NCBI RefSeq assembly: GCF_024345795.1
Contig: NZ_JAGQBU010000003.1
Coordinates: 98,408 to 162,407, forward strand
Length of the DNA stretch: 64,000 nt
Direction of reading: 5' to 3'
DNA from: Synechococcus sp. J7-Johnson
GTDB taxonomy: Bacteria; Cyanobacteriota; Cyanobacteriia; PCC-6307; Cyanobiaceae
Positions within the stretch are counted from its first letter, which is position 1. Every line of letters begins with the position of its first letter. Positions 26,793 to 36,078 of this stretch are shown piece after piece. The position numbers and the translations under genes are program-made. Below the pieces are notes generated by a model, which was not told where the DNA came from, did not search any database, and saw only the letters and a program-made list of their open reading frames with translations.

Positions 26793-28337
26793 ATGCCCTG
26801 CCCCGACGGGGTACGGCTGGCCACCAGGGTCTGGAAACCGACGCGGCCCGGACGCTGGCCGCTGCTGCTGATGCGCCAGCCCTACGGGCGGGCCATCGCG
26901 TCCACCGTCACCTATGCCCATCCGCGCTGGTACGCCAGCCAGGGCTATGCGGTGGCCGTGCAGGACGTGCGCGGCCGGGGAGATTCCACAGGCGAGTTCA
27001 GGGGCTTTGCCCAGGAGGCGGCCGATGGCGCGGTGGCCCTGGCCTGGGTGCGCAGCCTCGCCTACGTCAACGGCCGGGTTGGTACCTACGGCTTTTCCTA
27101 TCAGGGACTCACACAGTTGCTGCTGAGCCCCGGCAGCCCCCTGCCCGATGCCCTGGCTCCGGCGATGGCGGGCCTGGATGAGCAGCTGCACTGGGCCAGC
27201 GAAGGGGGCGCCCACTGGTGGGCCTTGGGCCTGGGCTGGGCGCTGCAGCTGGCGGCTGAAACGGTGCGCCGCGCCGGGGATGAGAACGCCTGGCGTCGCC
27301 TGCGCCTGAGCCTGGAGGGGGGCACGTTCCTGCGGGATGGCCTGGCGTTGCTGGAGCAGCACGATCCAGGCGGGATGGGGTTGGGCTGGTTGCGGCTGGA
27401 TCCCGCCAGCCCCGCTGGCTGGAGGCGCCATCAGCCGCCGGAGGGTCTGTTGCGCAAGCCGATGCTGCTGGTGGGCGGCTGGCACGACCCCCACCTGGGC
27501 GGGGTGCTCGATCTGCGGTCCCGCGCCCAGGCCGCCGGCGCCGATCCCTGGCTGCGCATCGGCGCCTGGAGTCATCTGAACTGGGGCGGAGGCCTTGATC
27601 GCCTGCAGCTGGCCTTCTTTGACCGGCACCTGCGGGACCGGGATGGCCTGGAGGCCCATCCGCGCGAAGCGGTGGCGGATCTCGGCGCTGGCCCCTGGCG
27701 GGGCCTGGCCGCTGGCGGCGCTGAGCCCCGCCAGTGGGCCCTGCGCAGCGAAGGGCTGGCCGCGATCGATGCCGGCGAGGGTCGCCTGCTCGCTGGCATC
27801 GAGGGCGGCGGTGTCGTCTGGCTGGTGCATGACCCCTGGCGGCCGGTACCCGGCCGGGGCGGCCATCTGGGCCTAGATGCCGGCCTGGTGGCCCGCACGG
27901 ATCTCGATGCCCGCGCCGATGTGGCTTGCTTCACCACCACGCCCCTGGCCGAGCCGCTGCTCCTGGCGGGGCGACCGGAGCTGGAGCTGGAACTCAGCGC
28001 TGACCAGGACGGTTTCGATCTCTGTGGCGCCCTTTCGGTGATCCGCCAGGGCAGCGTCTGGCAGCTGAGCACCGGGGTGCTCCGGGCGCTTGGCCCCCAC
28101 TGCCGCCGCCGTCAGCGCTGGCGCCTGAAGCTGCAGCCCCTGGTGGCGAGCCTGGTCCCCGGCGAGCAGCTGCGGCTGTCGCTGGCGGCAGCGGCCTGGC
28201 CCCAGGTGTGTGTGAACCCCGGCAGCGGCGAGGCTCCCCTGGGCCCGGTGGGCCCGGGCCACCGGGTGATCACCCTGCAACTGCAGCTGGCTGAGGCCTG
28301 GCTGCGCCTGCTGCCGTTTGATTCTCCGGCAGACTGA
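26793..28337 (+). CDS. CocE/NonD family hydrolase (S15-type)
   Basis: 514 residues. Alpha/beta-hydrolase core with nucleophile GFSYQG at about residues 99-104, acid Asp in GGWHDPHLGG and His in GAWSHLNWGG. The C-terminal jelly-roll domain is typical of X-Pro dipeptidyl-peptidase/cocaine esterase relatives. The N-terminal family start is MPCPDGVRLATRVWKP. Likely cleaves an ester, amide or acyl group; the substrate is unknown. Cytoplasmic, because no signal peptide is seen. Confidence 0.88.
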   Translation: MPCPDGVRLATRVWKPTRPGRWPLLLMRQPYGRAIASTVTYAHPRWYASQGYAVAVQDVRGRGDSTGEFRGFAQEAADGAVALAWVRSLAYVNGRVGTYGFSYQGLTQLLLSPGSPLPDALAPAMAGLDEQLHWASEGGAHWWALGLGWALQLAAETVRRAGDENAWRRLRLSLEGGTFLRDGLALLEQHDPGGMGLGWLRLDPASPAGWRRHQPPEGLLRKPMLLVGGWHDPHLGGVLDLRSRAQAAGADPWLRIGAWSHLNWGGGLDRLQLAFFDRHLRDRDGLEAHPREAVADLGAGPWRGLAAGGAEPRQWALRSEGLAAIDAGEGRLLAGIEGGGVVWLVHDPWRPVPGRGGHLGLDAGLVARTDLDARADVACFTTTPLAEPLLLAGRPELELELSADQDGFDLCGALSVIRQGSVWQLSTGVLRALGPHCRRRQRWRLKLQPLVASLVPGEQLRLSLAAAAWPQVCVNPGSGEAPLGPVGPGHRVITLQLQLAEAWLRLLPFDSPAD

Positions 28338-28361
28338 GCCGAGCCCAACGCCCGCATCTCC

Positions 28362-29078
28362 GTGAACCTGCGCGTCCCTCTGCTGGCGATGGCCCTGGCC
28401 TGCGGACTGCATGGAGGCTGGGCACTGGCCACTTCCGCGCTGCAGCCCGCCCAGGCCAGAGCAGCCGGACAGGTGTTGCTCGATGCCCTCAAGCGCAACG
28501 ACAGTCAGGCCGTGTTTGAGCTGCTGTCTCCCGACCTGCAGAAGCTGACCACCGTGGAGCGGGTGCGGGAGCGCCTGCAGCAGCAGGGGACCATCCTCGG
28601 CAGCCGCATCACCGACGTGTCGACGGGGGTGGATGACAGCACGGTGGAGGCTGAGCTGAGGGGAACCAGCGGCAGCCGGCCCCTGGTGCTGGTGCTAGAT
28701 GGCCGGGGCCGTCTGCTGGGCTGGGAACTCGATCAGAAGGACACACCGATCAAGCAGATCGCCACCAACTTCATCACGGCCCTCAGCCAGGGCCGGGTCG
28801 TGGATGCCCGCAGCCTGCTGATCCGGAGTCTTCAGGACGAGGTCAGCCCCCAGGATCTGCTCAACCGCTGGAAGAATCTCGAGAAACTCACCGGTACATT
28901 CCAGCGCCTGCGCTCAACCGTGGTGGCCAGTGAAGGTGGACCCCAGCAGCTGGTGCTCGTCACCACCCAGTTCCAAAGGGTCACCGACAACCTCTTCGTG
29001 ATCCTTGATCCCGAGGGACACATCATCGGCGTCGATTTCCCTGAAGATCCCGCCCAGCCCGGCACCCCCTTGCCCTGA
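28362..29078 (+). CDS. DUF3887-like exported protein
   Basis: 238 residues, GTG start. A signal-peptide-like segment ([19 protein letters not shown]) is followed by two similar blocks, each a helical [18 protein letters not shown] unit plus a beta-strand half. This is the layout of DUF3887/NTF2-like accessory domains that occur beside hydrolases. It lies 24 nt after the CocE-type hydrolase and may be its partner; binding rather than catalysis is expected. Confidence 0.65.
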   Translation: MNLRVPLLAMALACGLHGGWALATSALQPAQARAAGQVLLDALKRNDSQAVFELLSPDLQKLTTVERVRERLQQQGTILGSRITDVSTGVDDSTVEAELRGTSGSRPLVLVLDGRGRLLGWELDQKDTPIKQIATNFITALSQGRVVDARSLLIRSLQDEVSPQDLLNRWKNLEKLTGTFQRLRSTVVASEGGPQQLVLVTTQFQRVTDNLFVILDPEGHIIGVDFPEDPAQPGTPLP

Positions 29079-29134
29079 GCGATGGGGCTCCAGGATCGGC
29101 CGGCCTAAGCTCCCGTTCCGCCTGCCGATGCTCG

Positions 29135-31444
29135 ATGCCCTCCACCAGCCTCGAATGGATGGTCCAAGACGGCCAGAGGCTTCAGGACTGCCGGCACGAC
29201 CATCCGTTCGCCGTGCTGGGACCCCATCCCCATGGCGATGGCTGGGTGGTCAGGGCCTGGATGCCGGAGGCAAGCCAGGTGGACCTGGTGCTCGACGGCC
29301 GCGCTCAGCCGATGGCCACGCCCAACCATCCCTGGATCTTTGAAGTCGAGCTGAACGAGGACCCTGGCCGCCGCTACGAATACCGGGTGCAGCGGGGTGG
29401 CATCGAGCATCAGCAGCACGACCCCTGGGCCTTCCGTGAGGAGTGGATGGGGGAGCTCGACCGCCATCTCTTCGCCGAGGGCAACCACCATCACATATGG
29501 CGCCGTCTCGGCGCCCACCCCTGCGAGCGCGAGGGCATCGCCGGCGTGCAGTTCGCCCTCTGGGCACCCAATGCCCGCAGCGTGGCGCTGCTGGGTGGCT
29601 TCAACAGCTGGGATGGCCGCCATCACCCGATGCAGCTGCGCATCGGGGGGATCTGGGAACTGTTCGTGCCCGGGCTGAGCCCCGGAGCCATTTACAAATA
29701 CGAGGTGCGCTCAGCCGAGGGCCACTGCTATCAGAAGGCTGATCCCTACGGCTTCCAGCACGAGATCCGCCCCCAGACCGGCTCGGTGGTCGCCCAGCTG
29801 GGTCAGTACCGCTGGGGCGACCAGGCCTGGCTGGAGCAGCGCGACGGCCGCGATCCCCTCGATCAGCCGATCTCGGTTTATGAGTTACACCTGGGCAGCT
29901 GGATGCATGGCCCGGCCGACCAGCCCTACATCGAGGCCGATGGCAGCCCCAGGCCGCCTGTGGCGGCCGCCGATCTCAAGCCCGGCGCGCGCCTGCTCAC
30001 CTATCCCGAGCTGGCCGACCGGCTGATCCCCTACGTGAAGGAGCGGGGATTCACCCATCTGGAGCTGATGCCTATCGCCGAGCATCCCTTCGATGGCTCC
30101 TGGGGTTATCAGGTGACGGGCTTCTACGCCCCCACCAGCCGCTTCGGCCCGCCGGATGAATTCCGTGCCTTCGTGGATCGCTGCCACGCCGAAGGTATCG
30201 GCGTGATCCTCGACTGGGTGCCCGGCCATTTCCCCAAGGACAGCCACGGCCTGGCGTTCTTCGATGGTTGCCACCTCTATGAGCATGCCGATCCCCGCAT
30301 CGGCGAGCACAAGGAGTGGGGCACGCTGATCTTCAACTACAGCCGCAACGAGGTGCGCAACTTCCTTGTGGCCAACCTGGTGTTCTGGTTCGAGGAGTTC
30401 CACATCGACGGCATCCGGGTGGATGCGGTGGCCTCGATGCTCTACCGCGACTACCTGCGCCCCGAGGGCGAATGGCTGGTCAACGAGCAGGGCGGTCGCG
30501 AAAACCTCGAAGCCGTGCGCTTCCTGCAGCAGGCCAATTCGGTGCTGTTCCATCACTTCCCCGGTGCCCTCTCGATTGCCGAGGAATCCACCACGTGGCC
30601 GATGGTCACCAAGCCCACCGACATGGGTGGTCTGGGCTTCAACCTCAAGTGGAACATGGGCTGGATGCACGACATGCTCGATTACTTCGAGCTGGATCCC
30701 TGGTTCCGCCAGTTCCACCAGAACAATGTCAGCTTCTCGATCATGTATCACTACACCGAGAACTTCATGCTGGCACTCAGCCACGATGAGGTGGTGCATG
30801 GCAAGAGCCATCTGTTGCACAAGATGCCTGGTGACGACTGGCAGAAGTTCGCGAATGTGCGTGCCCTGCTCGCCTACATGTGGACCCACCCGGGCAAGAA
30901 GACGATCTTCATGGGTATGGAGTTCGGCCAGCGCTCCGAATGGAACGTCTGGGGCGACCTGCAGTGGGACCTGCTCGAGTTCGAGGCCCATCAGGGACTG
31001 CGCAACCTGGTCGACGACCTCAATCGCTTCTACCGCGAGGAGCCGGCCCTGTGGAGGGACGATTTCGACCACTACGGCTTCCAGTGGATCGATTGCAGCG
31101 ACAGCCGCCATTCGGTGATCAGCTTCATGCGCCGCGAGAGCCGCACCGGCAGCTGTGTGGTGGTGGTGGCCAACTTCACGCCCCAGAGCCACTCCCATTA
31201 CCGGATTGGTGTGCCGATGGAGGGCTACTACGCCGAAGTCTTCAACACCGACAGCAGCCGCTACGGCGGCAGCAACCTCGGCAACCTTGGGGGCAAGTTC
31301 AGCGAGGACTGGGCTGTCCATGGCTACGACCAGTCGCTTGACCTCTGCCTGCCGCCCCTGGGCGTGCTGGTGCTGAAGCTCGACCCGGTTCGCAGCCAGG
31401 CCCTCTGTGACGAAGCCGCCGTAACGGGTGGGGCTCTCGGGTAA
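29135..31444 (+). CDS. glgB: 1,4-alpha-glucan branching enzyme
   Basis: Introduces alpha-1,6 branches in glycogen; GH13, cytoplasmic, 769 residues. An N-terminal extra CBM48-like module ([18 protein letters not shown]) is followed by a second CBM48 ([20 protein letters not shown]). In the catalytic barrel, the Asp nucleophile is in [10 protein letters not shown], the acid Glu in [11 protein letters not shown] and the third Asp in [10 protein letters not shown]. The length fits two-module cyanobacterial GlgB. Confidence 0.97.
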   Translation: MPSTSLEWMVQDGQRLQDCRHDHPFAVLGPHPHGDGWVVRAWMPEASQVDLVLDGRAQPMATPNHPWIFEVELNEDPGRRYEYRVQRGGIEHQQHDPWAFREEWMGELDRHLFAEGNHHHIWRRLGAHPCEREGIAGVQFALWAPNARSVALLGGFNSWDGRHHPMQLRIGGIWELFVPGLSPGAIYKYEVRSAEGHCYQKADPYGFQHEIRPQTGSVVAQLGQYRWGDQAWLEQRDGRDPLDQPISVYELHLGSWMHGPADQPYIEADGSPRPPVAAADLKPGARLLTYPELADRLIPYVKERGFTHLELMPIAEHPFDGSWGYQVTGFYAPTSRFGPPDEFRAFVDRCHAEGIGVILDWVPGHFPKDSHGLAFFDGCHLYEHADPRIGEHKEWGTLIFNYSRNEVRNFLVANLVFWFEEFHIDGIRVDAVASMLYRDYLRPEGEWLVNEQGGRENLEAVRFLQQANSVLFHHFPGALSIAEESTTWPMVTKPTDMGGLGFNLKWNMGWMHDMLDYFELDPWFRQFHQNNVSFSIMYHYTENFMLALSHDEVVHGKSHLLHKMPGDDWQKFANVRALLAYMWTHPGKKTIFMGMEFGQRSEWNVWGDLQWDLLEFEAHQGLRNLVDDLNRFYREEPALWRDDFDHYGFQWIDCSDSRHSVISFMRRESRTGSCVVVVANFTPQSHSHYRIGVPMEGYYAEVFNTDSSRYGGSNLGNLGGKFSEDWAVHGYDQSLDLCLPPLGVLVLKLDPVRSQALCDEAAVTGGALG

Positions 31445-31470
31445 GTTCGCCCCTGGCATTCCCTTCTCCC

Positions 31471-32529
31471 ATGGCCGACTCGCTCCCCCTGCTGCTGCGC
31501 GCCGCCCGAGGTGAGCAGGTGGAGCGTCCACCGGTCTGGATGATGCGCCAGGCCGGGCGCTACATGAAGGTCTACCGCGACTTGCGCGACCGACATCCCG
31601 GCTTCCGGGAACGCTCGGAGCAGCCCGATCTCTCCTATGAGATTTCGATGCAGCCGTATCGGGCCTTTCAACCCGACGGGGTGATTCTCTTCTCCGACAT
31701 CCTCACGCCCCTGCCGGGAATGGGGATTGATTTCGACATCATCGAGAGCAAGGGACCGATCATCGATCCGCCGATCCGCAGCCTGGCCCAGGTGGAGGCG
31801 CTGCGGCCCCTGGATGCGGCGGCTTCGCTTCCGTTCGTTGGCGAGGTGCTGGGCCGGCTGCGCCAGAGCGTGGGCAACGAGGCGGCGGTGCTGGGCTTCG
31901 TGGGGGCCCCATGGACCCTGGCCGCCTATGCGGTGGAGGGCAAGAGCAGCAAGAACTACGCCGTGATCAAGGCGATGGCGTTCCAGGAGCCGGCGCTGCT
32001 GCATCGCCTGCTGGCTCATCTGGCCGATTCGATCGCCGCCTACGTGAGCTATCAGATCGAGAGCGGTGCCCAGGTGGTGCAGTTGTTCGATTCCTGGGCC
32101 GGTCAGCTCAGCCCGATCGACTACGACGTGTTCGCCGCTCCGTATCAGAAACGGGTGGTGGATCAGGTGAAAGCGAAGCACCCCGACACCCCCCTGATTC
32201 TCTACATCTCCGGCAGCGCCGGTGTGCTGGAGCGGATGGCCAGAACCGGCGTCGATTTCATCTCCCTCGACTGGACCGTGGACATGGCCGACGGCTGCGC
32301 CCGCTTGCCGGAGCACTTGGGAGTGCAGGGCAATGTGGATCCCGGTCTGCTCTTCGGCACCCCGCAGGCGATCCGCGAGCGCATCGTCGACACCGTGCTT
32401 AAGGCCCGCGGCCGCCGCCACATCCTCAACCTCGGCCATGGGATCCTGCCGGGCACGCCCGAGGAGAACGCCCGGGTGTTCTTCGAGGCCGGCAAGTCGG
32501 TGAACGAGCTGCTGGGAGCAGCTGTTTGA
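31471..32529 (+). CDS. hemE: Uroporphyrinogen decarboxylase
   Basis: Converts uroporphyrinogen III to coproporphyrinogen III for heme and chlorophyll; cytoplasmic, 352 residues. Family signatures are [13 protein letters not shown] near residue 20 (substrate Arg residues) and [17 protein letters not shown], with an active-site Asp in FSDILTP. The ATG at 31471 lies 26 nt after glgB. The stop overlaps the next gene as TTGA. Confidence 0.97.
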   Translation: MADSLPLLLRAARGEQVERPPVWMMRQAGRYMKVYRDLRDRHPGFRERSEQPDLSYEISMQPYRAFQPDGVILFSDILTPLPGMGIDFDIIESKGPIIDPPIRSLAQVEALRPLDAAASLPFVGEVLGRLRQSVGNEAAVLGFVGAPWTLAAYAVEGKSSKNYAVIKAMAFQEPALLHRLLAHLADSIAAYVSYQIESGAQVVQLFDSWAGQLSPIDYDVFAAPYQKRVVDQVKAKHPDTPLILYISGSAGVLERMARTGVDFISLDWTVDMADGCARLPEHLGVQGNVDPGLLFGTPQAIRERIVDTVLKARGRRHILNLGHGILPGTPEENARVFFEAGKSVNELLGAAV

Positions 32530-33548
32530 GCGGCGTTCCGAGCGGTAACGGTCGTCCGGCCCGCATCCTGATCACCGGAGCGAGCGGCTGCGTCGGTCAG
32601 GCCATCGCTGAGCAGCTGCTGGCCAGCTCCGATGCCGAGCTGCTGCTCTGGCTGCGGGATCCCGCCAAGCTCACGGCCGTGCCCAGGCAGCATCCGCGCA
32701 TCACCCTGCTGGTTGGCGATCTGCGTGATCAGGCGCCCCACGCCGCAGAGATCGCCTCGGCCACCCGGGTGATCCACACCGCCACCGCCTGGGGCGATCC
32801 GGAGCGGGCCCAGCAGGTGAACGTGGTGGCCGTGAAGGAGCTGCTGAGCCGGCTCGATCCCGAGCGGCTGGAGCAGATCATCTATTTCTCCACCGCCAGC
32901 ATTCTCGACCGGCAGCTGCAGCTGCTGCCGGAAGCGGCCGCCTACGGCACCGAGTACATCCAGACCAAGGCCCTATGCCTGCAGCAACTGGAGAGCCATC
33001 CCCTGGCCGAGCGGATCGTGGCGGTCTTCCCCACGCTGGTGTTCGGCGGCTCGGTGGGTCCTGGCGATTCCCACCCCACCAGCTATCTCACGGCGGGCCT
33101 GAAGGAGGCGGTGCGCTGGCTGTGGCTGGCGAAGTGGCTGCGGGCCGAGGCCAGCTTCCACTTCATCCATGCGGCCGACATCGCCCTGGTCTGCGCCCAT
33201 CTGGCGCTGAACCCGCACCAGCCCAATCCAGAGCCGAATCAGGGACCGCTGCGCCGGCTGGTGCTGGGGCAGCCTGCGGTCACGGTCGATGACACCGTGA
33301 GCCGCCTCTGCCGCTGGCGCCGCAGCTGGCGGCCGCCGCTGGGGCTGGCGCTGAACGGCTGGTGGATTGAAGCCCTGATCCGCGTGCTGCCGATCGAGGT
33401 GAACGCCTGGGATCGCTTCAGCATCCGCCAGCGCCACTTCGTCCACGAGCCGGTGAGCCCGCCGGAGCGCTTCGAGCTGGTGAGCCATGCCCCCTCCCTG
33501 GAGGCGGTGTTCGAGCTGGCGGGGCTGCCCAACCGCGGGGCTATCTGA
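32526..33548 (+). CDS. NAD-dependent epimerase/dehydratase-type SDR protein
   Basis: Extended short-chain dehydrogenase, 340 residues, TTG start overlapping the hemE stop. The NAD(P) loop is [12 protein letters not shown], the catalytic pair Y-x-x-x-K is in TEYIQTKAL, and the preceding Ser/Thr is in IYFSTAS. The C-terminus is long and Arg rich. The substrate is unknown: nucleotide-sugar, isoprenoid or tetrapyrrole-like. Coupling to hemE hints at pigment metabolism but is not proof. Confidence 0.85.
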   Translation: MSGVPSGNGRPARILITGASGCVGQAIAEQLLASSDAELLLWLRDPAKLTAVPRQHPRITLLVGDLRDQAPHAAEIASATRVIHTATAWGDPERAQQVNVVAVKELLSRLDPERLEQIIYFSTASILDRQLQLLPEAAAYGTEYIQTKALCLQQLESHPLAERIVAVFPTLVFGGSVGPGDSHPTSYLTAGLKEAVRWLWLAKWLRAEASFHFIHAADIALVCAHLALNPHQPNPEPNQGPLRRLVLGQPAVTVDDTVSRLCRWRRSWRPPLGLALNGWWIEALIRVLPIEVNAWDRFSIRQRHFVHEPVSPPERFELVSHAPSLEAVFELAGLPNRGAI

Positions 33549-33585
33549 AGACGTCTTAAAGTGTCATCAGTGTTAGGAAAACCTG
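33548..33585 (+). promoter_or_regulatory. Short petE upstream region with palindrome AAGACGTCTT
   Basis: Only 37 nt separate the SDR stop from petE. A perfect 10-bp palindrome (33548-33557) overlaps the SDR stop and could bind a dimeric regulator. A weak ribosome site TTAGGA lies about 9 nt before the ATG. No clear -35/-10 pair fits here, so the promoter may lie inside the SDR gene. Confidence 0.3.
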
Positions 33586-33978
33586 ATGGTCCAAGCTCTG
33601 CAGGCCTGCGCGGCGCGTCTGATTCAGGCCATGGCAGCTTCTGCCCTGCTCGGGGCGCTGCTGGTGCTGGTGAGCTTCAGTTCGGTCCTGCCGGCAGAGG
33701 CCGCCACCGTTGAGGTGAAGCTCGGCACCGACGGCGGCATGCTGGCTTTCGAGCCCAGCGTGATCACGATCAGCAAGGGGGACACGATCCACTTCGTGAA
33801 CAACAAGCTGGCCCCCCACAACGCCGTCTTCGATGGCCACGAGGAACTCAGCCACATCGACCTGGCCTTTGCGCCGGGTGAAAGCTGGGATGAAACCTTT
33901 GATCAGGCCGGCAGCTACGACTACTGGTGCGAGCCCCACCGCGGTGCCGGCATGGTGGGCAAGGTGATCGTGGAGTGA
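33586..33978 (+). CDS. petE: Plastocyanin
   Basis: Copper protein that carries electrons from cytochrome b6f to photosystem I (or oxidase) in the thylakoid lumen. 130 residues with a signal peptide to about residue 39 (LPAEA). The type I copper ligands are His78 (APHNA), Cys115, His118 and Met123 in YWCEPHRGAGM. The mature part is about 91-92 residues, slightly short as in marine forms. petJ, encoding the copper-free substitute, follows 111 nt downstream. Confidence 0.97.
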   Translation: MVQALQACAARLIQAMAASALLGALLVLVSFSSVLPAEAATVEVKLGTDGGMLAFEPSVITISKGDTIHFVNNKLAPHNAVFDGHEELSHIDLAFAPGESWDETFDQAGSYDYWCEPHRGAGMVGKVIVE

Positions 33979-34089
33979 GGTCCCTGGGGCTCAGTGACGA
34001 GATTGTTTCATCCACTCCCCCAGCCGGCGCTCTGCCGACTCTGGGACTCTATTTTTGACGGGTTGCCCGCTCCATTGCTCGCCTCCCTG

Positions 34090-34431
34090 ATGCGTCGCCT
34101 GCTTTCATTCTTCGCCGTCTGCCTGGCCCTGTTGCTGGGAGCCGCTCCCAGCTTTGCCGCCGACGCCGCCCATGGCGGGCAGATCTTCTCCGCCAACTGC
34201 GCCGCCTGCCACATGGGCGGCGGCAATGTGGTGAACGCCGAGCGCACGCTCAAGGCCGAGGCGCTCGAGGCCTATCTGGCCAACTACAGCAGTGACCACG
34301 AATCGGCCATCGCCTATCAGGTCACCAACGGCAAGAACGCCATGCCTGCCTTCGGAGGCAAGCTCAGCGAAACTGATATCGCCGATGTGGCCTCCTACAT
34401 CGAGGAAATGGCCGCCAAGGGCTGGGCCTGA
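34090..34431 (+). CDS. petJ: Cytochrome c6
   Basis: Soluble lumenal heme protein that replaces plastocyanin under low copper. 113 residues from the ATG at 34090: signal peptide to about residue 23 (PSFA), heme site CAACH at 37-41, axial Met85 in NAMPAFGG. An open frame from 33994 adds a non-secretory leader and is rejected. The gap from petE (33979-34089) contains TATTTTTGAC, which could be part of its own promoter. A strong terminator follows. Confidence 0.95.
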   Translation: MRRLLSFFAVCLALLLGAAPSFAADAAHGGQIFSANCAACHMGGGNVVNAERTLKAEALEAYLANYSSDHESAIAYQVTNGKNAMPAFGGKLSETDIADVASYIEEMAAKGWA

Positions 34432-34480
34432 TCAAGGGTCGTTGATCCAGAGCGTTCTGCTCCATCTTTGATTTCCATCC

Positions 34481-34508
34481 ACCACCCCTGCCAAGGGGTG
34501 GTTTTTTT
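34481..34508 (+). terminator. Intrinsic terminator of petJ
   Basis: ACCACCCC, loop TGCCAA, GGGGTGGT followed by TTTTTT: an 8-bp perfect stem and T-tract 50 nt after the petJ stop. Confidence 0.93.
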
Positions 34509-34582
34509 GTGCTTTGTGTTCGCCCGCTGGTCAATCCCGCTGGGCAAGGCGAGGCTGGGTTCGACCGACGCAACCGTGGTTA

Positions 34583-34872
34583 TGTCGATGGAGCAGCTGC
34601 GGCGGCTGGTGGCCGACGCCGAGCGGCAACCGAGGCTGAGGGCCCTGCTGCGGCTGGGAGATCAGGAGCGGCCCTGGCAGCGGCTGATCGAGCGCGCCAG
34701 AACCTTGGGCTACCCGATCGAGTGGGCCGACCTGGAGCAGGCGAGTGCGGCGGAGGCTGCCTCCAGGTTCCTGGAGCAATCCAGGATCGCCCCCGTGGCC
34801 GATCTGCTGGGCTCGGTGACCGGGCGGAGGGCTCAGCTGAGCGAGCGTCGCCTGGAGAGCACCTCGAGGTAG
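34583..34872 (+). CDS. Nif11-domain protein
   Basis: 96 residues from the ATG at 34583 (MSMEQLRRLVADAE); a second ATG follows at 34589. The first 50 residues match the Nif11 pattern: S-M-E-Q-L-x-x-L-x-x-D, a central LLRLGDQERPWQRLIERARTLGY (shown here only as its helix) and then PIEWADLEQA. Nif11 domains occur as leaders of RiPP precursors and in nitrogen-fixation loci. This one has no double-Gly cleavage site, no Cys and an Arg-rich tail, so it is unlikely to be a lanthipeptide precursor. It is isolated from modification enzymes. The 3' end overlaps the convergent gene by 40 nt. Confidence 0.68.
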
Positions 34873-35039
34873 AGGTCTTCGGGCACGTCGCGGATGTCAT
34901 ATTCGCTGGGCAGCACGCCGTGGGCATGGCGGTGCACCACCAGCCAGCAATTGCGCTCCGGATCCTTGCTGGTGCCCTCGAAGTCGCGGGATTCCTGCGC
35001 CAGACGCAGCACCAGGGCCTCCCTCTCCTCGTTGCTCAT
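34833..35039 (-). CDS. Small hypothetical protein (68 residues)
   Basis: Starts MSNEEREALVLRLAQESRD at 35039 and contains NCWLVVHRHAHGVLPSEYDI. Soluble, acidic/basic mixed, one Cys. The sequence looks like a conserved small picocyanobacterial protein, but I know no function. The upstream frame to 35162 overlaps the divergent secreted-protein gene and is discounted. Its 3' end overlaps the Nif11 gene tail to tail by 40 nt. Confidence 0.6.
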   Translation of the reverse strand: MSNEEREALVLRLAQESRDFEGTSKDPERNCWLVVHRHAHGVLPSEYDIRDVPEDLYLEVLSRRRSLS

Positions 35040-35075
35040 CCCTATTCTTGGCCCGTGGCCTGACGTGGCGACATC

Positions 35076-35390
35076 ATGGCAACTGCATGGCAACTGCACG
35101 GATGGGGGGCTTGCCTGGCAGTGCTGCCCCTCATGCTCGGCGCTCCCGTTTCCGCCCAGCACCAGCCCCTGGCGGTACCGCCCCTTTCCACCACGCCATG
35201 GCTGCCTGGTGCCACCTGCCCGCTATTGGTGCCGCTGAAGGACTCGGTTCTGCAGCCGCTGCGGATCGAGCCGCGGCAGGTGCCGCGCAAGAACGCCGGC
35301 GGCTGTCTTTCGGCGGCGGATGCGCTGTATGGCGCTGACGGTTGCCCGCTCAGGCCCTGCCCGCGGGCGCTGCCGAACCTGGACCTGTAA
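35076..35390 (+). CDS. Small exported Cys-containing hypothetical protein
   Basis: 104 residues with an N-terminal hydrophobic segment ending in GAPVSA, a likely signal peptide. The mature part has Cys in ATCPLL, GGCLSAAD and GCPLRPC, which could form disulfides. The start is imprecise: an 11-bp direct repeat (ATGGCAACTGC) at 35076 and 35087 gives two ATG codons in different frames, and the first is in frame. No family recognised. Confidence 0.5.
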   Translation: MATAWQLHGWGACLAVLPLMLGAPVSAQHQPLAVPPLSTTPWLPGATCPLLVPLKDSVLQPLRIEPRQVPRKNAGGCLSAADALYGADGCPLRPCPRALPNLDL

Positions 35391-35443
35391 TTCTGATCCG
35401 GGTCAGCTGCTGATTCAGTTGCTGATCCGCTTGCGCCCCGGTG

Positions 35444-35929
35444 TCAGCGGCAGCCGAACACCGAAATCGTGTAACTGAAGCCGGTGGCGTTGGCGTTGTA
35501 GCCCGTACCCACCTTCACATTCACCTGGCTGACAAGTTTGCCGGCCGGAGGGTAGAAGGGGCCGAACTGGCGAAACAGGCCCGGAGGTGCATCCAGGGTT
35601 TCATTAACCACCTGCAGGTTGGTGCCGTCGCTGAACTTGAGGTAGGCCTGGATGGGATAGGGCCCACGCTCCGTGGAGGTGGATTTGAAATTCACCTTGT
35701 AGCTGGAGTAGGCGCGGTTCACCGTGAAATCGGTGTTGAAGTTGGTGCGGCCGAAGGGAAATACCAGGGGGCCGTTCAACTGGATCGACTTGCTGACGCT
35801 GGTGCCTCCCCCCACGGCCGGCAGGTAGGTGCAACTGGCGGCTGCAGCGCCGGGGGCCAGGCATGCGCCGAGCAGGGAGAGGGCCGCCAGCGCGGCAAGG
35901 GGCCTGGGCCTGGTCATCGGCATCGTCAT
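35444..35929 (-). CDS. Exported hypothetical protein, beta-rich
   Basis: 161 residues from the ATG at 35929; ATGs at 35923 and 35917 are also possible. A signal peptide (PLAALAALSLLGACLAPGAAA) is followed by about 130 mature residues rich in Thr, Asn, Ser, Tyr and Phe, with Cys near both ends (ASCTYL, VFGCR) that may pair. GACLAPG could alternatively be a lipobox. The composition suggests a beta-sandwich cell-surface or periplasmic protein. No family recognised. Divergent from clpB with 149 nt between. Confidence 0.6.
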   Translation of the reverse strand: MTMPMTRPRPLAALAALSLLGACLAPGAAAASCTYLPAVGGGTSVSKSIQLNGPLVFPFGRTNFNTDFTVNRAYSSYKVNFKSTSTERGPYPIQAYLKFSDGTNLQVVNETLDAPPGLFRQFGPFYPPAGKLVSQVNVKVGTGYNANATGFSYTISVFGCR

Positions 35930-36078
35930 CGGGCAGGAGCGGAGCATTCGAGTGAAGTTAAGGACAGGCCCGGCCCGCGCCGTTCGGTTGATTCGCCAAT
36001 TGTTTCGGCCTGCCCATCCTGTGCTGGCCGTCCTTCTGTTCATAGCGTCAAGAGAACTGATCAGAGAGGAGAACAGGT

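Noticed and set aside
29885..31531. 548-codon open frame antisense to glgB
   Set aside because: His/Glu/Val-rich shadow of GlgB codons; glgB has all catalytic motifs.
34583..34872. Nif11 protein as a RiPP precursor for the C39-like exporter
   Set aside because: No Gly-Gly site or Cys/Ser/Thr-rich core, 10 kb away, and the exporter's C39-like domain lacks its catalytic Cys.
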